Under the pieces are notes generated by a model that worked only from the letters and a program-made list of their open reading frames with translations, ran no database searches and was not told the DNA's origin. Below are positions 26,755 to 34,846 of a DNA stretch of 64,000 nt, piece by piece; position 1 is the first letter of the stretch; each line of letters starts with the position of its first letter. This stretch comes from Halorubrum tebenquichense DSM 14210 (GTDB lineage: Archaea; Halobacteriota; Halobacteria; Halobacteriales; Haloferacaceae): contig NZ_AOJD01000047.1 in the NCBI RefSeq assembly GCF_000337415.1, positions 1,309-65,308 of the forward strand, given 5' to 3'. The translations under genes were made by a program, and so were the position numbers.

Positions 26755-27317
26755 CGCGGCCCCCGCCGGTAGCTCTCTGCGCCGCCCGGATGCCCCTGCG
26801 GGTTCTCGATGCCCACCAGTTCGCCGCCGGTCGGGGAGGCGTAGAACGCGAGCAGCAGTTCGTTGACGACGTAGTAGCGGACCCGCTCGGCGGTCGTCCC
26901 GTCCGGGTCCTCGTCGGCGATATCAGCGCCGACCTCCCTGAGGTGTCGGTCGCGGACCGCGGGGTCGAGGTCGGCGACCGCGCCGCCGTGCCACGACCGG
27001 GCGAGCCGGTTCAGCTCCGCGACCGCCTCGCGGACGCCCGCCGCGTGCGCGGAGCCGTCGAGCCTGCCGTCGAGGAACCCGTCGACGAACTCCTCGACCC
27101 CAGTGGCGTCGTCGGGGTAGACGACCGCCGCGACGGCGGTCAGGGTCTCGCGGACCGTCTCGTCGTCGGCGGGCGCGTCGTCTCCGGTCCCGTCGCCTCC
27201 CGAGTCGCCGCCGGCGTCGCGGCCGCGGTCCGCGGCGACGCGCGCGCCGAGCGCGACCCCGCCGCTCGCGCCGAGGGCGGCCAGCGCCGCCGCCGCGTCG
27301 CGCCGCGTCAGTTCCAT
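26751..27317 (-). CDS. Gluconate 2-dehydrogenase subunit 3-like protein with Tat signal
   Basis: 188 aa from the ATG at 27317. MELTRRDAAAALAALGASGG is a Tat signal with its twin arginines, so the protein and probably the bound flavoprotein are exported. The mature part has the helical pattern of the subunit 3 family (LTAVAAVVYPDDATGVEEFV, then VREAVAELNRLARSWHGGAV, ending with ELVGIENPQGHPGGAESYRR). The longer frame to 27332 would start inside operator E and is rejected. Operator E ends 7 nt upstream and a TATA-like TATATTAAT lies further upstream, giving a leaderless message. Confidence 0.8.
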   Translation of the reverse strand: MELTRRDAAAALAALGASGGVALGARVAADRGRDAGGDSGGDGTGDDAPADDETVRETLTAVAAVVYPDDATGVEEFVDGFLDGRLDGSAHAAGVREAVAELNRLARSWHGGAVADLDPAVRDRHLREVGADIADEDPDGTTAERVRYYVVNELLLAFYASPTGGELVGIENPQGHPGGAESYRRGPR

Positions 27318-27323
27318 AGAGGT

Positions 27324-27339
27324 TTTAGGCATCCCTAAA
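27324..27339 (-). promoter_or_regulatory. Iron-box-like operator E
   Basis: TTTAGG-CATC-CCTAAA between a minus-strand TATA-like element (TATATTAAT, about 27340-27349) and the ATG at 27317. It lies in the divergent region shared with the permease gene (start 27418), so it might also affect the permease promoter, though it is about 80 bp from that start. Confidence 0.75.
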
Positions 27340-27417
27340 TTAATATATCCGTCGGAGCGCGATCGGAACCCCTAACGGCGGTTGCGTCCATCCTTCGACC
27401 GACAGGCGTCCCCGACC

Positions 27418-29028
27418 ATGAGCCCGATAACCCGGATCCGCGACCGGCTGACCGACGGGGAGGACCGAGTACCGCTGGGGCTGACGCTGCTGTGTGCGGC
27501 GATCGCGGCCGTCCTCGTCTTCCCGCTGGCGTGGCTCGTGATCGAGGCGGTCACCGTCGATCCCGCGCGCGCCGTCGAACTCACCCTCAGCGTCCGCACC
27601 GCCGAGACCGTCGTCAACAGCCTCCTCCTGATGGTCGGCGTCACGGCGCTGTCGATCGCGATCGGCGTCCCGCTCGCGTACCTCACCGCCCGGACCGACC
27701 TCCCGTTCCGGCGGTTCTGGGCGGTGGCGGCCGCCCTCCCGCTCGTCGTGCCCAGCTACGTCGGCGCGTTCTCGTTCGTCTCCGCGTTCGGCCCCCGCGG
27801 GGAGTTCCACGAGATTCTCTCGCCGCTCGGGATCGAGCGGGTTCCGGAGATATACGGCCTCCCCGGGTCGATACTCGTCATCACGCTGTACACGTACCCC
27901 TACGTCTACCTGACGACGCGGGCCGCGCTGCTGTCGTTCGACACCACGCTGTTGGAGGCGGCGCGGACGCTGAACCACGGTCGCCTCGCGTCGTTCCGCC
28001 GGGTGACGCTGCCCGCGATCCGCCCGGCGATCGCCGCCGGGTCGCTGCTCGCGGCGCTGTACGCGGTCTCCGACTTCGGGACGCCGTCGATCATGCGGCT
28101 GTCGGTGTTCACCCGGCAGATATACGTCGAGTACAACTCCTTCGGGAGCGACTACGCCGCGCTGCTCTCCTTACAGCTGCTCGTCGTCGTGCTGTTCGTG
28201 CTCGCGCTGGAGTGGCTCGTGCGCTCCGACGCGTCCTCGCACGGCGACGACGCGGGCCGCACCGACGATCGGGTGTCGCTCGGCCGCCTCCGGTGGCCGG
28301 CGACGCTCCTACCCGCGGGGGTGTCCGCGCTCGCGCTCCTCGTCCCGCTGTGGATCCTCGGCCTGTGGCTGCTCCGGTCGGAGGCGGGCCGCCGCCCGTC
28401 GATGGCGTTCGAGCCGGTCTACGTGCTCAACTCGCTGTCGGTGTCGCTGGCGGCGGCGGTCGTCGCCGCGCTGGCGGCAATCCCCATCGCGTACTTCGCC
28501 GCGAACCACGACTCGCGGCTCGCCGTCCTCTTCGAGCGCGCGACGTACGTCGGCTTCGCGGTGCCCGGTATCGTCCTCGCGCTGGCGCTCGTCTACTTCG
28601 GCTCCGGCTACCTGCCGTGGATCTACCAGACGCTGCCGCTCCTCGTGTTCGCGTACGTCGTGCGTTTCCTCCCGCAGGCGGTCGGGTCGAGCCGCACGTC
28701 GATCCTCCAGGTCGACCCCCGGCTCGTGGAGGCGGGCCGGACGCTCGGCGAGTCCTCGATGGGGGCGTTCAAGCGGGTCACGCTCCCGCTCACCCGGTCG
28801 GGGATCGTCGCCGGGGCCGCCCTGGTGTTCCTCACCGCGATGAAGGAACTCCCCGTCACGCTGATCCTCCGCCCCTCCGGGTTCGAGACGATCGTCACCC
28901 AGATCTGGCGCGCGCAGGCGTCCGCGCTGTACCAGTACGCCGTGGTGCCGACGCTGATCCTGCTCGTCATCTCCGGCCTCTCGATGGTCGTCCTCCTCTC
29001 GCAAGAGGGCGGTCAAGAGGGACTGTAA
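27418..29028 (+). CDS. Fe3+-type ABC transporter permease (fused double domain)
   Basis: 536 aa from the ATG at 27418. About 12 membrane helices in two homologous halves. Each half has an EAA-type loop contacting the ATPase: around LLEAARTLNHGRLASFRRVT in the first and RLVEAGRTLGESSMGAFKRV in the second. This double-length FbpB/HitB/ThiP-like plan fits import of ferric iron or a small anion with the binding protein at 20531. A normal system needs an ATP-binding subunit; none lies in the neighbourhood, so it must be supplied from elsewhere. Divergent from the oxidoreductase operon with operator E between. Confidence 0.85.
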   Translation: MSPITRIRDRLTDGEDRVPLGLTLLCAAIAAVLVFPLAWLVIEAVTVDPARAVELTLSVRTAETVVNSLLLMVGVTALSIAIGVPLAYLTARTDLPFRRFWAVAAALPLVVPSYVGAFSFVSAFGPRGEFHEILSPLGIERVPEIYGLPGSILVITLYTYPYVYLTTRAALLSFDTTLLEAARTLNHGRLASFRRVTLPAIRPAIAAGSLLAALYAVSDFGTPSIMRLSVFTRQIYVEYNSFGSDYAALLSLQLLVVVLFVLALEWLVRSDASSHGDDAGRTDDRVSLGRLRWPATLLPAGVSALALLVPLWILGLWLLRSEAGRRPSMAFEPVYVLNSLSVSLAAAVVAALAAIPIAYFAANHDSRLAVLFERATYVGFAVPGIVLALALVYFGSGYLPWIYQTLPLLVFAYVVRFLPQAVGSSRTSILQVDPRLVEAGRTLGESSMGAFKRVTLPLTRSGIVAGAALVFLTAMKELPVTLILRPSGFETIVTQIWRAQASALYQYAVVPTLILLVISGLSMVVLLSQEGGQEGL

Positions 29029-29129
29029 CCCCCACCCCGGCCGGTTGGAGGAACGACCGCGCTCGACGTACCCCACCGACCGCGCTCGCGATCCCACACG
29101 TACTTACCCGCCACCGCCGACAGACCGGT

Positions 29130-30065
29130 ATGAAACTCGCCGATTCGCGCGTCCTCGTCACCGGCGGAGCCGGGCTGGTCGGAAGCCACCTCGCCGCGAG
29201 CCTGCTCGACCGCGGGGCGACCGTCCGCGTCGCCGACGACCTCTCGAAGGGGGCCCGCGACCGCGTGCCGGACGGGGCCGCGTTCGTCGAGGCGGACCTG
29301 ACCGACCCCGACGAGGTCGCCCGCGCGGTGACCGGCGACCTCGACATCGTCTTCCACTTCGCGGCGTACACGGACACGAACTACGACGACGACCGCGTCC
29401 TCTTCGAGGAGAACACCGAGATGACGTACAACGTCTTAGACCGGATGCGCGAGATCGGTATCGACCGCTTCGCGTTCACCTCCTCGTCGACCGTGTACGG
29501 CGAAGCGCCGCGGCCGACCCCGGAGGACTACGCCCCCCTCGAACCCATCTCGATCTACGGCTCCTCGAAGCTCGCCGACGAGGGGTTGATCTCGACGCAC
29601 GCCCACTCGTACGGGATTCAGTCGTGGGTGTTCCGGTTCGCGAACATCGTCGGGCCGCACCAGCGCGGGAACGTGATCCCCGACTTCATCGAGAAGCTGG
29701 ACGCCGACCCGAGCGACCTCGAGATCCTCGGCGACGGCCGGCAGGAGAAGTCGTACATGCACGTCACCGAGTGTGTCGACGCCATCCGGCACGTCGTCGA
29801 GACCGCGGACGACGAGTACAACGTCTACAATCTCGGGACGCGGACGACCACGTCGGTGACACGAATCGCGGACATCGTCAGCGAGGAGCTGGGCGTCGCC
29901 CCCGAGTACTCCTACACCGGCGGCGACCGCGGGTGGACGGGCGACGTGCCGAAGATGCGGCTGTCGATCGAGAACCTGTCCGCGTTGGGGTGGGACCCCT
30001 CTATCGAGAGCGACGAGGCGGTCCGGCGCGCGGCGCGGCAGTTGATCGACGAAATCGTCGACTGA
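29130..30065 (+). CDS. NAD-dependent sugar epimerase/dehydratase (GalE-like SDR)
   Basis: 311 aa extended SDR. RVLVTGGAGLVGSHLAASLL is the NAD-binding motif, DIVFHFAAYTDTNYDDDRVL follows, AFTSSSTVYGEA holds the catalytic Ser/Thr, and PISIYGSSKLADEGL holds the YxxxK pair. NIVGPHQRGNVIPDFIEKL and the late LGWDPSIESDEAVRRAARQL segment are as in UDP-glucose 4-epimerase relatives. It probably converts a nucleotide sugar. It is placed right after the permease (about 100 bp) and could serve the same glycan pathway, but it has no iron box of its own. Confidence 0.82.
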   Translation: MKLADSRVLVTGGAGLVGSHLAASLLDRGATVRVADDLSKGARDRVPDGAAFVEADLTDPDEVARAVTGDLDIVFHFAAYTDTNYDDDRVLFEENTEMTYNVLDRMREIGIDRFAFTSSSTVYGEAPRPTPEDYAPLEPISIYGSSKLADEGLISTHAHSYGIQSWVFRFANIVGPHQRGNVIPDFIEKLDADPSDLEILGDGRQEKSYMHVTECVDAIRHVVETADDEYNVYNLGTRTTTSVTRIADIVSEELGVAPEYSYTGGDRGWTGDVPKMRLSIENLSALGWDPSIESDEAVRRAARQLIDEIVD

Positions 30066-30126
30066 GACCCGGACGAGCGGCGGTACGTGGCTGTCTTCGT
30101 CGAGATTGACTCTATACCCGAGACCA

Positions 30127-30142
30127 CCGAAGCCCCAGTCGC
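30127..30142 (+). repeat. Partial duplicate of the intergenic repeat start
   Basis: CCGAAGCCCCAGTCGC occurs here and again 51 bp downstream at 30178 as the start of repeat copy 2, so the 5' end of the element is duplicated in tandem. Confidence 0.6.
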
Positions 30143-30177
30143 TCGGCTATACGTGACTCTCTCCGAGAACACGACTG

Positions 30178-30445
30178 CCGAAGCCCCAGTCGCGAGGCGG
30201 GCAGACGCTCGTTGCGCTCCTCGCTCGCGTTGCTCGCTGCGGTGCTTCCGTCGCCTCTGCCCGCCTCGCGACTGCCCCTTCGAGTCCCGCCCGCACCGCT
30301 CCGCACAGCACCGCACGCCTCCCCAGCCTCGTCGCTCGCTCCGGGCTCCCTTCGGTCGCCCGTCCGCTCGCGACTCCCTCGCGCGTGCCGTCTCGCGGTC
30401 GCCGGAGGCGACCGCTCTCGGGCACGCGCCACCGCGGATCGGTTG
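30178..30445 (+). repeat. Structured intergenic repeat element, copy 2
   Basis: About 270 bp between the epimerase and argS, in the same orientation as copy 1. A perfect 19-bp stem pairs 30187-30205 with 30256-30274 (CAGTCGCGAGGCGGGCAGA with its complement) around a 50-nt loop. A second hairpin has outer stem GCGCGTGCC/GGCACGCGC (30381-30389/30421-30429) and inner stem GCGGTCGCC/GGCGACCGC (30395-30403/30407-30415, GGA loop). The inner stem differs entirely from that of copy 1 yet still pairs perfectly. It fills the gap 30066-30519 along with the partial duplicate at 30127. Confidence 0.78.
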
Positions 30446-30519
30446 GTTCCGTAGCGTCCCCTCGTTCGCCGCCGAGCCGCTTCGGAAGGGCCTTTTAACC
30501 CGCCCGTCGAACGGACGGT

Positions 30520-32328
30520 ATGTTCAGGCAGTTCCGGTCGGAGGTCGAGGCCGCGGTCGAAGCGGCGCTCGCCGACCTCGACCTCCCGACCGACGACCTC
30601 GGCATCGAACGCCCGCCGGAGGAGATGGACGCGACGCTCGCCTCCAGCGTCGCCTTCCGACTCGCCGGCGAGGTCGGCGACGCCCCGCCGAACGTCGCGG
30701 CGACGGTCGCCGAGGCCGTCGACGTCTCGGGGACCGACTACGTCGACTCGGTCGACACCGCCGGCCCGTACGTCAACTTCCACGCGAACGCGCGCTACCT
30801 CGCCGACACGCTCGACGCGGCGGCCGCCGACGCCGGCTACGGCGCGCTCCCGGACAGGGAGACCTCGGTCGTGGTCGAACACACCAGCGCGAACCCGACG
30901 GGGCCGGTCCACGTCGGCCGCGCGCGGAACCCCATCGTCGGCGACGCGGTCGCGAACCTGCTCGAGTACGCCGGCTACGACGTCGACCGCCACTACTACG
31001 TCAACGACGCCGGCCGGCAGATGGCGGTGTTCACGTGGGCCTACGAGCGGTTCGACGAGTCCGACCTGGAGAGCGAGCCGGCCCGCGACCGCGCCGAGTA
31101 CGACCTCGTGCGCTACTACCGGAAGGGGAACGCCTACTTGGAGGAGGCCGACGAGGACGCCGTCGAGGCGGCCGAAGCAGAGATCCAGTCGATCCTCCAG
31201 GGGCTCGAGGCCGGCGACGAGGAGACCTACGAGCGCGTCGGCGAGGTCGTCGACGCCGTCCTCGGCGGGATGAAGGACTGTCTCGCCCGGCTGCCCGCCG
31301 AGTTCGACGAGTTCGTCAAGGAGACGCGGTTCATGCGCGACGGCTCGACGGACGACATCGCCGAGCGGCTCAAGGAGACCGATCAGGCCGTCTACGAGGA
31401 GGACGCCTGGCAGCTCGAACTCGACGAGTGGGGGATCGACAAGAACCTCGTCTTCCTGCGCTCGGACGACACGAGCCTCTACACCACCCGCGACCTGGCC
31501 CACCACGAGTGGAAGTTCGCGAACTACGACCGCGCGGTCACCGTCCTCGGCGAGGACCACAAGCTCCAGGCCGACCAGCTGGACGCGACGCTCGAACTGC
31601 TCGGCAACGACACCGACCGCCTCGGCAACGTCATCTACTCGTACGTCAACCTCCCCGACGGGAAGATGTCCACCCGTCGGGGGACCGGCGTGATGCTCGA
31701 CGACCTGCTCGACGAGGCGATCGACCGCGCCCGCGACGCCGTCGAGTCCCGGATGGACGACCGCATCCGCGACGACGACCTCACCGAGGAAGACGTCGAG
31801 CGCATCGCCCATCAGGTCGGGATCGGTGCGGTCCGGTACGACATCGTCTCCAAACAGCCCGCGAAGGCGATCACCTTCGAGTGGGAGGACGCGCTCGACT
31901 TCGAGGCCCAGTCGGCCCCGTTCGTCCAGTACGTCCACGCGCGCTGCGCCGGCATCCTGAGCGAGGCCGCGGCCGCCGGTATCGACGTGCCGGGCGTGAC
32001 GGCGGACGCCGACGGCGCGGTCGACGCCGAAGCGCTCGACGTGGACGCGAGCGACCTCGAGACCGACGCGGCCCGCGACCTCCTCCGCGAGGTCGCGCGG
32101 TTCCCCGCGGCGATCGAGGCCGCCGCGGAGGACTTGGAGCCCCACACGATCGCGACGTTCACCCGCGAGTTCGCCGACGCCTACAACGCGTTCTACCGCG
32201 AGTGCCCGGTCGTGACCGCCGAGACGGACGACCTGCGCGCCGCCCGCCTCGCGGTCGTCGCGGCCGCGAAGCACACGATGGCGAACGCGCTCGACGTGCT
32301 GGGCGTCGACGCGCCGGAGTCGATGTAA
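30520..32328 (+). CDS. argS: Arginyl-tRNA synthetase
   Basis: 602 aa class I enzyme charging tRNA-Arg. An N-terminal additional domain (about residues 1-110) for tRNA recognition precedes the catalytic core. The HIGH-type motif is HVGR in [39 protein letters not shown] is the family signature, and the KMSKS counterpart is KMSTRRG. The C-terminal DALR anticodon-binding domain ends near [12 protein letters not shown]. The ATG at 30520 is the family start, about 30 nt after a CCTTTTAACC promoter-like element. Confidence 0.95.
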   Translation: MFRQFRSEVEAAVEAALADLDLPTDDLGIERPPEEMDATLASSVAFRLAGEVGDAPPNVAATVAEAVDVSGTDYVDSVDTAGPYVNFHANARYLADTLDAAAADAGYGALPDRETSVVVEHTSANPTGPVHVGRARNPIVGDAVANLLEYAGYDVDRHYYVNDAGRQMAVFTWAYERFDESDLESEPARDRAEYDLVRYYRKGNAYLEEADEDAVEAAEAEIQSILQGLEAGDEETYERVGEVVDAVLGGMKDCLARLPAEFDEFVKETRFMRDGSTDDIAERLKETDQAVYEEDAWQLELDEWGIDKNLVFLRSDDTSLYTTRDLAHHEWKFANYDRAVTVLGEDHKLQADQLDATLELLGNDTDRLGNVIYSYVNLPDGKMSTRRGTGVMLDDLLDEAIDRARDAVESRMDDRIRDDDLTEEDVERIAHQVGIGAVRYDIVSKQPAKAITFEWEDALDFEAQSAPFVQYVHARCAGILSEAAAAGIDVPGVTADADGAVDAEALDVDASDLETDAARDLLREVARFPAAIEAAAEDLEPHTIATFTREFADAYNAFYRECPVVTAETDDLRAARLAVVAAAKHTMANALDVLGVDAPESM

Positions 32329-32439
32329 CCCCCTCCGGACCGCCTCGCCCCCGAACTTCCGTCCCCTCCGCCCCGTTTCCCGGGCGACGCGTCTCGCAGG
32401 TCAAAGCTTACTTACCGGCACGCCGCCGTAGTTTCGACA

Positions 32440-33690
32440 ATGAGTAGCGACGCACAGGAGGCGAACGAGGACCGCCGGAAGTACGAGTTCCGCAAGGTGA
32501 TCGAGGAACTCAAAGACTTCGAGGGCTCCGGCACCCAGCTCGTCACCATCTACATCCCCGAGGACAAGCAGATATCCGACGTGGTGGCCCACGTCACCCA
32601 AGAGCACAGCGAGGCGTCGAACATCAAGTCCAAGCAGACCCGGACCGCCGTTCAGGACGCGCTCACCTCGATCAAGGACCGACTGCGCTACTACGACACC
32701 TTCCCGCCGGAGAACGGGATCGTGATCTTCTCCGGCGCGATCAACGCCGGCGGCGGACAGACCGACATGGTCACCCGCACGCTGGAGTCCCCCCCGCAGC
32801 CGGTGACGTCGTTCCGCTACCACTGCGACTCCGAGTTCCTCACCGAGCCGCTCGAACACATGCTCGAAGACACCGGGCTCTTCGGGCTCATCGTCCTCGA
32901 CCGCCGCGAGGCGAACGTCGGCTGGCTGAAGGGGAAACGCGTCGAGCCGGTCAAGTCCGCCTCCTCGCTCGTCCCCGGCAAACAGCGGAAGGGGGGGCAG
33001 TCCGCACAGCGGTTCGCCCGCCTGCGCTTGGAAGCCATCGACAACTTCTATCAGGAGGTCGCGGGGATGGCCGACGACCTGTTCGTCGACAAGCGCCACG
33101 AGCTCGACGGCATCCTCGTCGGCGGCCCGTCGCCGACGAAAGACGAGTTCCTCGACGGCGACTACCTCCACCACGAGCTCCAGGACAAGGTCCTCGGCAA
33201 GTTCGACGTCGCCTACACCGACGAGTCCGGCCTGACGGACCTCGTCGACAACGCCAGCGAGGTGCTCGCCGATCAGGAGATCGTCGAGGACAAACGCGAG
33301 ATGGAGACGTTCTTCGAGAACCTCAACACCGGCGAGGAGGCGACGTACGGGTTCGAACAGACCCGCCGGAACCTGATCATGGGGTCGGTCGACCGACTCC
33401 TCATCTCCGAGGACCTCCGCTCGGACGTCGTGGTCTACGAGTGTCCCAACGGCCACGAGGAGTACGAGGTGATCGACTCCCGGCACTCGACGCCCGACCA
33501 CGAGTGTAGCGAGTGCGGCGAGCCGGCCGAGGTCGACGAGCGCGAGGACGTCATCGAGCACCTGATGGCCATCGCCGAACAGCGCGGCACGGACACGAAG
33601 TTCATCTCCACGGACTTCGAGAAGGGCGAACAGCTGCTCGACGCGTTCGGCGGCATCGCCGGCATCCTGCGGTACTCGACGGGCGTCTGA
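32440..33690 (+). CDS. prf1: Peptide chain release factor aRF1
   Basis: 416 aa. It recognises all three stop codons and triggers peptide release. NIKS (in EASNIKSKQTR, near residue 63) is the stop-codon-reading motif, and GGQ (in QRKGGQSAQRFARLRLEA, near residue 185) is the catalytic motif. The C-terminal domain contains the Cys motif CSECGE expected in archaeal forms. Length is normal. A TATA-like AAGCTTACTTA lies about 30 nt upstream of the start. Confidence 0.97.
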   Translation: MSSDAQEANEDRRKYEFRKVIEELKDFEGSGTQLVTIYIPEDKQISDVVAHVTQEHSEASNIKSKQTRTAVQDALTSIKDRLRYYDTFPPENGIVIFSGAINAGGGQTDMVTRTLESPPQPVTSFRYHCDSEFLTEPLEHMLEDTGLFGLIVLDRREANVGWLKGKRVEPVKSASSLVPGKQRKGGQSAQRFARLRLEAIDNFYQEVAGMADDLFVDKRHELDGILVGGPSPTKDEFLDGDYLHHELQDKVLGKFDVAYTDESGLTDLVDNASEVLADQEIVEDKREMETFFENLNTGEEATYGFEQTRRNLIMGSVDRLLISEDLRSDVVVYECPNGHEEYEVIDSRHSTPDHECSECGEPAEVDEREDVIEHLMAIAEQRGTDTKFISTDFEKGEQLLDAFGGIAGILRYSTGV

Positions 33691-33715
33691 CCGCTGGAAA
33701 TCTCCGCGTTCGTCG

Positions 33716-34159
33716 CTACTGCTTTTCGGGTTCAACCGGCGTCGGCGCGATCTCCAGACACGCGCAGGCGTCCGACTCGGGGTCGAAGCAGTCCGGACAC
33801 TCCGGCTGCCGGTCGATGATCGTGTCGAGCCGCTCGGCGACCGTGTCGTCGATGACGGCCTCCAGCTCACGGGCCTCGGCTTGGAAGTCCTCGACCGCGA
33901 GGACGTTCGCGAGGAACCGCTCGATGATACAGTAGGTCTGGAGGGCGTCTCGCGCCCGCACGATGCCGTCGTCGGTAAGCGTGACGCCCTTGTACTTCTC
34001 GTGTTCCGCGAGCCCGCGCTCCTCGAGCTTGCCGATCATCTCGTTGGCGCTGGCCGGGCTGACACCGAGCGCGTCGGCTATCGACCCGGTCGACGCGGGG
34101 CCGTCTTCGCTGTCCTGTACGACGTATATCGTCTTGAGGTACTGATCTGCGGTGTTCAC
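33716..34159 (-). CDS. DtxR/SirR-family metal-dependent transcriptional repressor
   Basis: 147 aa. The N-terminal winged helix matches DtxR: TADQYLKTIYVVQDSEDGPA, STGSIADALGVSPASANEMI, KLEERGLAEHEKYKGVTLTD. The dimerisation/metal-binding domain follows (ARDALQTYCIIERFLANVLA with its Cys/Glu ligand region, EARELEAVIDDTVAERLD). It ends with a Cys-rich tail, PECPDCFDPESDACACL. Such proteins bind palindromes of the TTAGG..CCTAA type when iron or manganese is replete. It is a plausible but unproven regulator of operators A-E, 6-16 kb away. Its own upstream DNA lacks such a box. It lies 43 bp after a ferritin-like gene on the same strand. Confidence 0.9.
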   Translation of the reverse strand: MNTADQYLKTIYVVQDSEDGPASTGSIADALGVSPASANEMIGKLEERGLAEHEKYKGVTLTDDGIVRARDALQTYCIIERFLANVLAVEDFQAEARELEAVIDDTVAERLDTIIDRQPECPDCFDPESDACACLEIAPTPVEPEKQ

Positions 34160-34202
34160 GGCTGTCCTCCGTCTGCGCTCGTCGGCGACTCGTCTGCCCG
34201 GT

Positions 34203-34697
34203 TCATCGGCGCTCCATGACCTCCGTGACCTCGCGCACTCCCTCGGCCTCCTCGTCGCGGATCGTCGTCAGGGTCGTGAGCAGCTCCTCGCGGTCGATCG
34301 AGAACACCGCGTCCGACCCCTCGATCGCCTCGATGAGGTCGTCGTAGAACTTGTAGGCAGTCTCCTCGTTACACAGCTGGTCGTACAACACGTCGTCGAA
34401 GTCCTCCGGTCGCGTCCGGCCGTAGCGGGCGTCGACCAGCGACTCGATCTCGCCGAACGGGACGCTCTCCACGCCTAGCCCCTCGATGAGGGCCTCGAGG
34501 CGCTCGCGGTGGTCGGCCGACTCCTCGGCCGCGTCCGCGAGCAGCGTCTCCACCTCCGCGTCGAGTTCGGCGTCCAACTGCTGGTAGTGCCGATGTGTTC
34601 GCGCTTCGACGACCTCCTCCAGCACGATTCCGATCTGGAGCAGCCGCGCGAGTTGGTCGTCGGAGGCGACCCGCTGGCTCACGCTCACCGCGACCAC
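34203..34697 (-). CDS. Ferritin-like/rubrerythrin-like helical protein
   Basis: 164 aa, all helical. It shows repeated carboxylate/His spacing (VLEEVVEARTHRHYQQLDAE, ADAAEESADHRERLEALIEG, LCNEETAYKFYDDLIEAIEG, TTIRDEEAEGVREVTEVMER), with ExxH-like pairs on helices 2 and 4 as in ferritin-like di-iron proteins. Iron storage or detoxification is inferred. Start codon uncertain: GTG at 34697 or GTG at 34688, both in frame. It precedes the DtxR gene by 43 bp and probably shares its message, linking iron handling with sensing. Confidence 0.75.
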   Translation of the reverse strand: MVAVSVSQRVASDDQLARLLQIGIVLEEVVEARTHRHYQQLDAELDAEVETLLADAAEESADHRERLEALIEGLGVESVPFGEIESLVDARYGRTRPEDFDDVLYDQLCNEETAYKFYDDLIEAIEGSDAVFSIDREELLTTLTTIRDEEAEGVREVTEVMERR

Positions 34698-34846
34698 CCG
34701 AGACGGTACGACACGCGGGTTCGCATACCTCCGTCTCGGGCGTGGGCGGTCTTAAGCGGTTCCCCTCGCGGGTCGGCCGCTCCGCTCTCGGAGCGGAACG
34801 CCGCGCCAGTCGAAAAACCGAATCCGGGCCGAGCGGTGCCGGCGGT

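Noticed and set aside
30087-32447. 786-codon frame running through the structured repeat and argS
   Set aside because: It reads the repeat and then a wrong frame of argS; argS itself starts at 30520.
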